This document shows, piece by piece, positions 60,977-64,000 of a DNA stretch of 64,000 nt (positions are counted from its first letter, which is position 1; the number at the start of each line of letters is the position of its first letter). The stretch comes from Acetobacteraceae bacterium (GTDB lineage: Bacteria > Pseudomonadota > Alphaproteobacteria > Acetobacterales > Acetobacteraceae). The notes beneath the pieces are model-generated. The model was given only the letters and a program-made list of their open reading frames with translations. It was not told where the DNA came from and ran no database searches. The stretch lies in NCBI GenBank assembly GCA_024280945.1, contig JAMXLO010000031.1, positions 1-64,000 on the forward strand. The letters run 5' to 3'. The position numbers and the translations under genes are program-made.

Positions 60977-61636
60977 ATGATGAGATCGATGATCAGAAGG
61001 TCCCTGGACCGGGTACGCAATGGCAGGGTCCCCAGACGCGTCAGTCTCGGCGACTGGCTCGGAATCCTCGATGGCCAGCGTTCGCTGACGGAGCTCGATG
61101 ATCGCCAGTTGCGGGATATCGGCCTGACGCGCGACCAGGCGCTTGCGGCGGTTCATCGCGGCGAGCCCCCGGCGACGAGTGAGGCGACAGCCGAGCGGCG
61201 AAGCTGGCCCATGGTCCTCATCGCAGCGGTGGCGCTGTCGCTCATGTTCATGCCGGCCAGCAATGCGGCCGGTTCGGCCGGTCGCGAGCTGCCTTCTGTC
61301 GCTGATCTGCCGCCAGGCACGGTCAAGGTGTCGCCGCCGGTCCCAGGAATGGGCGAACACTGGGCGAACCCGAAGGATCTGCCGCTCGGGCCGATCTATT
61401 GCGTCATGGGCGGCAAGGTGATCTGCGCGGAATTCATGATCCAGCACCAGGCCTTCATCGACGGCAAATCGTTCGAGCGGCTGCGGCTGGGCATGAAGGG
61501 CACGCTGCCGCCGGTGGACCACCTCGAGGTGACCTATATGCCGCACGGCCACGAGGGCTTCGAGGTGCCGCACTACGACCTGCACATGTACTTCGTACCA
61601 CCGGAGGCACGCTTTCCATCCGAGGCGGAACGTTAA
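60977..61636 (+). CDS. DUF1127-like helix fused to a TTHB210-type domain
   Basis: The 219-residue protein joins three parts. Residues 33-62 read SLTELDDRQLRDIGLTRDQALAAV, matching DUF1127. A single membrane helix follows at 77-97. The exported part (110-219) contains GPIYCVMGGKVICAEFM, DGKSFERLRLGMKGTLPPVDHLEVTYMPHGHEGFEVPHYDLHMYFV, resembling the TTHB210/DUF5602 group. The many histidines there could bind metal. DUF1127 proteins normally stand alone as small RNA-binding-like regulators, so this is an unusual fusion. Confidence 0.75.
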   Translation: MMRSMIRRSLDRVRNGRVPRRVSLGDWLGILDGQRSLTELDDRQLRDIGLTRDQALAAVHRGEPPATSEATAERRSWPMVLIAAVALSLMFMPASNAAGSAGRELPSVADLPPGTVKVSPPVPGMGEHWANPKDLPLGPIYCVMGGKVICAEFMIQHQAFIDGKSFERLRLGMKGTLPPVDHLEVTYMPHGHEGFEVPHYDLHMYFVPPEARFPSEAER

Positions 61637-61779
61637 TGCCGCCTGTCACGACCACCTGAAGGCGTCGGTCTCATCTGGAAGGAACCCGATGAACGACGCC
61701 TCGCCGCCAATCGAGTCCGCTCGATCACGGAAAATATTCCTTGACGCGAGCCGCCGCGTCATGATCTTATTCCGGCACA

Positions 61780-62379
61780 ATGGCGGCGCTCCTCGATCTT
61801 GTCCGCAAGCTCATCGACTACGGCAAGGAACTTGCCGCAACGCTCCACCAGCGCGCCGCCGACAACCCCTACTTCGCCCCATTCAACTTCGGCACCAACG
61901 ACCTCGCACTGGTCCTTGCGCGCATCAACCGTGGCCTGCAGCGCGCCGCGGCGTTGGAGGAAAGGCTGCTCCGCGGAGTTGCTCGGGCTCGCCCCGATCA
62001 TCGCGGCCGTCCCGAGCGACAGCGCGCCCCCGCCACTGCCGCACCGCGGTGCAGGCCGCGTCCCCTCCGTCCGGCTGCCCCGGATGCGGATCCATCTCTC
62101 GTCCGCATGCCGACAGTCGAGCAGATCGCCGCGGAAGTGCGCCGCCGGCCGATCGGCGCCGTCATCGCCGACATCTGCCGCGACCTCCGCATTCTTCCCA
62201 GCCATCCGCTATGGCGGGACATCCAGAACGCCATCAACAAGCATGGCGGCAGCTACGTCCGCCTGCTGAAGGATCTGCTCAGGCGGAACTATCAGCTCGC
62301 GGCCGAACTCGTGGCGCCACACGACCCACCGTGTGCGTCCCTGCCATCGCCGGCACCTTCCTGCACTGGCCCACCCTGA
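61780..62379 (+). CDS. Hypothetical protein with two conserved ends and a variable middle
   Basis: The 199-residue frame begins MAALLDLVRKLIDYGKELAATLHQRAADNPYFAPFNFG, a pattern I associate with a recurrent Acetobacteraceae family. Residues about 70-110 are Arg/Pro/Ala-rich and look like a linker. A second ordered part is PTVEQIAAEVRRRPIGAVIADICRDL, with RILPSHPLWRDIQNAINKHGG behind it. The last 30 residues look out of frame. Function is unknown. No signal peptide is seen. Confidence 0.65.
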   Translation: MAALLDLVRKLIDYGKELAATLHQRAADNPYFAPFNFGTNDLALVLARINRGLQRAAALEERLLRGVARARPDHRGRPERQRAPATAAPRCRPRPLRPAAPDADPSLVRMPTVEQIAAEVRRRPIGAVIADICRDLRILPSHPLWRDIQNAINKHGGSYVRLLKDLLRRNYQLAAELVAPHDPPCASLPSPAPSCTGPP

Positions 62380-62444
62380 CGTCGTGTCATTGCAAGCACC
62401 CCGCGAAAAGCGGCGGACGCGGCAATCCCCGCGCCCCCGTGCCC

Positions 62445-63206
62445 CTACATCTTCTTCCCGATCGTCCACCCCCCATCCACCGTCAGCACCGCCCCGGTGA
62501 CGAATCCGTTCGCTTCGTCCGCCAGGAACAGGATCGCGCGCGCGATCTCCTGCGGCTCCGCCCAGCGGCCCAGTGCATGGATATCGCGGATCGCCTGCGC
62601 ATAGGCGGGATCCTGAAAGTACCGCTCGGTCAGCGGCGTGCGCACCACCCCCGGTGCGACCGCGTTGACGCGGATGCCGCGCTCGCCAAGCTCCAGCGCC
62701 ATCTCGCGCGTCAGTCCGACCACGCCATGCTTCGAGGCGGTGTAGGCCGCGCGGTTCGGTGCCGCCATCAGCCCCAGCGTCGAGGCAAGGTTGACGATCT
62801 GTCCCGTCTTGCCCTGCTGCACCAGGCGGCGCGCGAACGCCTGGCTGGTCAGGAACGTGCCCGACAGGTTTACGTCGATCACCCGCCGCCACTCCTCGAA
62901 CGACAGATCGAGCACGCTGACGATCTCGCGAATGCCGGCCGAGTTCACCAGCACATCGATGCGCCCAAGTGAGGTCTCCGCCGCCGCAATGAAACCCGCG
63001 ACAGACCCCGGCTGCGTGACATCGACACGGAACGCATGCGCCTCGCCCTTCTGGCGTCGGATCTCGGCAACCGTCAGTTCGGCGCGCTCATGATCCAGAT
63101 CGCCCACGGCGACACGCGCGCCCTCGGCTGCCGCCGCATAGCACACCTGCTGTCCGATGCCGCTGCCACCCCCGGTCACCAGGAAACCTCGATCGCGAAA
63201 CTGCAT
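62445..63206 (-). CDS. SDR family oxidoreductase
   Basis: The 253-residue protein starts at 63206 (MQFRDRGFLVTGGGSGIGQQV). The cofactor motif is TGGGSGIG, NSAG follows near residue 85, and the catalytic Ser and Tyr-x3-Lys are in NLASTLG and AAYTASKHG. Asp after the second strand (VGDLDHE) suggests NAD rather than NADP preference. It is divergent from another SDR gene that starts 75 bases away. The alcohol or ketone substrate is unknown. Confidence 0.9.
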   Translation of the reverse strand: MQFRDRGFLVTGGGSGIGQQVCYAAAAEGARVAVGDLDHERAELTVAEIRRQKGEAHAFRVDVTQPGSVAGFIAAAETSLGRIDVLVNSAGIREIVSVLDLSFEEWRRVIDVNLSGTFLTSQAFARRLVQQGKTGQIVNLASTLGLMAAPNRAAYTASKHGVVGLTREMALELGERGIRVNAVAPGVVRTPLTERYFQDPAYAQAIRDIHALGRWAEPQEIARAILFLADEANGFVTGAVLTVDGGWTIGKKM

Positions 63207-63280
63207 CTTCGCCCTCCGCTTTCGTCGCTCAGCCGAGCATGGCAACGTCGATCACGACGCATCAAGGGGAGGACATCGTC

Positions 63281-64000
63281 ATGCGGCTCGCAGGCAAGGT
63301 CGCGATCATTTCCGGTGCTGCATCCGGCATGGGCGCGGCGACCGCTCGGCTGTTCGCACACGAAGGTGCGAAGGTGGTGATCGCGGATGTACTGGAACAT
63401 GAGGGCAGGCAGGTCGCCGAGGCGATCGGCGTGGCTGCACGCTTCGAAAAACTCGATGTCACGGACGAAGACAACTGGGCTGCTGTCGTCGCCGCCACCA
63501 CCCGCGCCTTCGGCAAGTTGGACGTGCTGGTGAACAACGCCGGCATATCCGGCAGCGCCGAGCAGGATTTCTACAGCACCGACGCATGGCACCGCATCAT
63601 GGCGGTCAACGCCACCGGCGTGTTCTTCGGCATCAAGCACGCGATCCCCGCCATCAAGCACGCCGGCGGCGGTTCCATCGTCAACCTGTCATCGATCGCC
63701 GCCATCATCGGCAGCGAGCACGTGCACATGGCGTACAACGCCTCGAAGGCCGCAGTGCGGCTGATGACCAAGTCCGTCGCGGTACAGCACGCCACGGATG
63801 GTATCAGATGCAACTCAGTGCATCCGGGCATCATGCCGCCGATGCGCACCTCCGGCCGTACCGCCGATCCTGCCATCCGCGCCGAACGGATGCGTGTCAT
63901 CCCGATGCGGCGGCCGGGCAGAGTCGAGGAAGTGGCCAACGCCATCCTGTTCCTCGCCTCGGACGAGGCCAGCTACATCACCGGCTCCGAGATCCATGTG
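63281..64000 (+). CDS. SDR family oxidoreductase, truncated by the window edge
   Basis: The first 240 residues are present, starting after AAGGGGAGG with MRLAGKVAIISGAASGMGAATARLF. The nucleotide motif is GAASGMG, NNAG lies near residue 88, and the catalytic Ser and Tyr-x3-Lys are in NLSSIAAIIG and MAYNASKAAV. The C terminus lies past the window end, at SYITGSEIHV. Asp in VIADVLEHEG again suggests NAD. It is the divergent neighbour of another SDR gene. Confidence 0.9.
   Translation, partial: MRLAGKVAIISGAASGMGAATARLFAHEGAKVVIADVLEHEGRQVAEAIGVAARFEKLDVTDEDNWAAVVAATTRAFGKLDVLVNNAGISGSAEQDFYSTDAWHRIMAVNATGVFFGIKHAIPAIKHAGGGSIVNLSSIAAIIGSEHVHMAYNASKAAVRLMTKSVAVQHATDGIRCNSVHPGIMPPMRTSGRTADPAIRAERMRVIPMRRPGRVEEVANAILFLASDEASYITGSEIHV

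Overview
The window is GC-rich, tightly packed bacterial DNA. The gene repertoire fits an alphaproteobacterium, and I infer Acetobacteraceae/Rhodospirillales: osmoregulated periplasmic glucan genes, many acyl-CoA and short-chain dehydrogenases, a DUF1127 protein and family-typical hypothetical proteins. No rRNA, tRNA, phage or intact insertion sequence was seen, so the assignment rests on protein content alone.

Layout. 0-2.5 kb: a class B asparagine synthetase and a double cold-shock-domain protein. 2.6-10.7 kb: a minus-strand operon of seven genes with overlapping ends (flavin monooxygenase, ADP-forming acyl-CoA synthetase, two acyl-CoA dehydrogenases, phytanoyl-CoA dioxygenase-like protein, biotin ligase, second flavin monooxygenase), probably for oxidation of an unknown carboxylic acid. 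11-19.7 kb: a chemoreceptor, a thiamine-diphosphate enzyme, a DedA/YqaA-type membrane protein and opgG-opgH for periplasmic glucans. 19.7-21.7 kb: a decayed HxlR/MFS divergent pair, a 17-kDa-antigen-like lipoprotein and a glycine-rich secreted protein. 21.9-24.7 kb: a nitrate/sulfonate/taurine-type ABC importer. 24.9-29.4 kb: the most unusual block, a trypsin-like protease fused to an S1/P1-nuclease-like domain, a GFA protein, and a tyrosinase with a separately encoded C-terminal-like domain.

29.4-43.2 kb: propionate-CoA ligase, two overlapping tiny genes, a VOC protein, a maleate-isomerase-like protein, an acyl-CoA-dehydrogenase-like monooxygenase, an MFS exporter, a DegT aminotransferase, an ECF41 sigma factor with its partner oxidoreductase, and a CmcI-like methyltransferase/epimerase pair. 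43.5-54 kb: ftsH, HpaI-type aldolase, HMG-CoA lyase, enoyl-CoA hydratase, carboxylesterase and SDR genes, with degraded 3' ends of an ftsH and an enoyl-CoA hydratase paralogue. 54-64 kb: a polytopic membrane protein, alaS, higBA, a cytochrome-P460-like protein, a PNPOx-like protein, a DUF1127/TTHB210-type fusion and two SDR genes, the last cut by the window edge.

The most striking non-coding signal is a family of 43-base structured repeats within a 62-base unit, at 14573, 15142, 17466 and three in tandem at 40481-40666. Paired substitutions between copies preserve a three-part stem. One unit supplies the stop codon of the ECF41 partner oxidoreductase, and a partial unit carries the start codon of opgH. 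An apparently exact ECF41-type promoter precedes the oxidoreductase gene.
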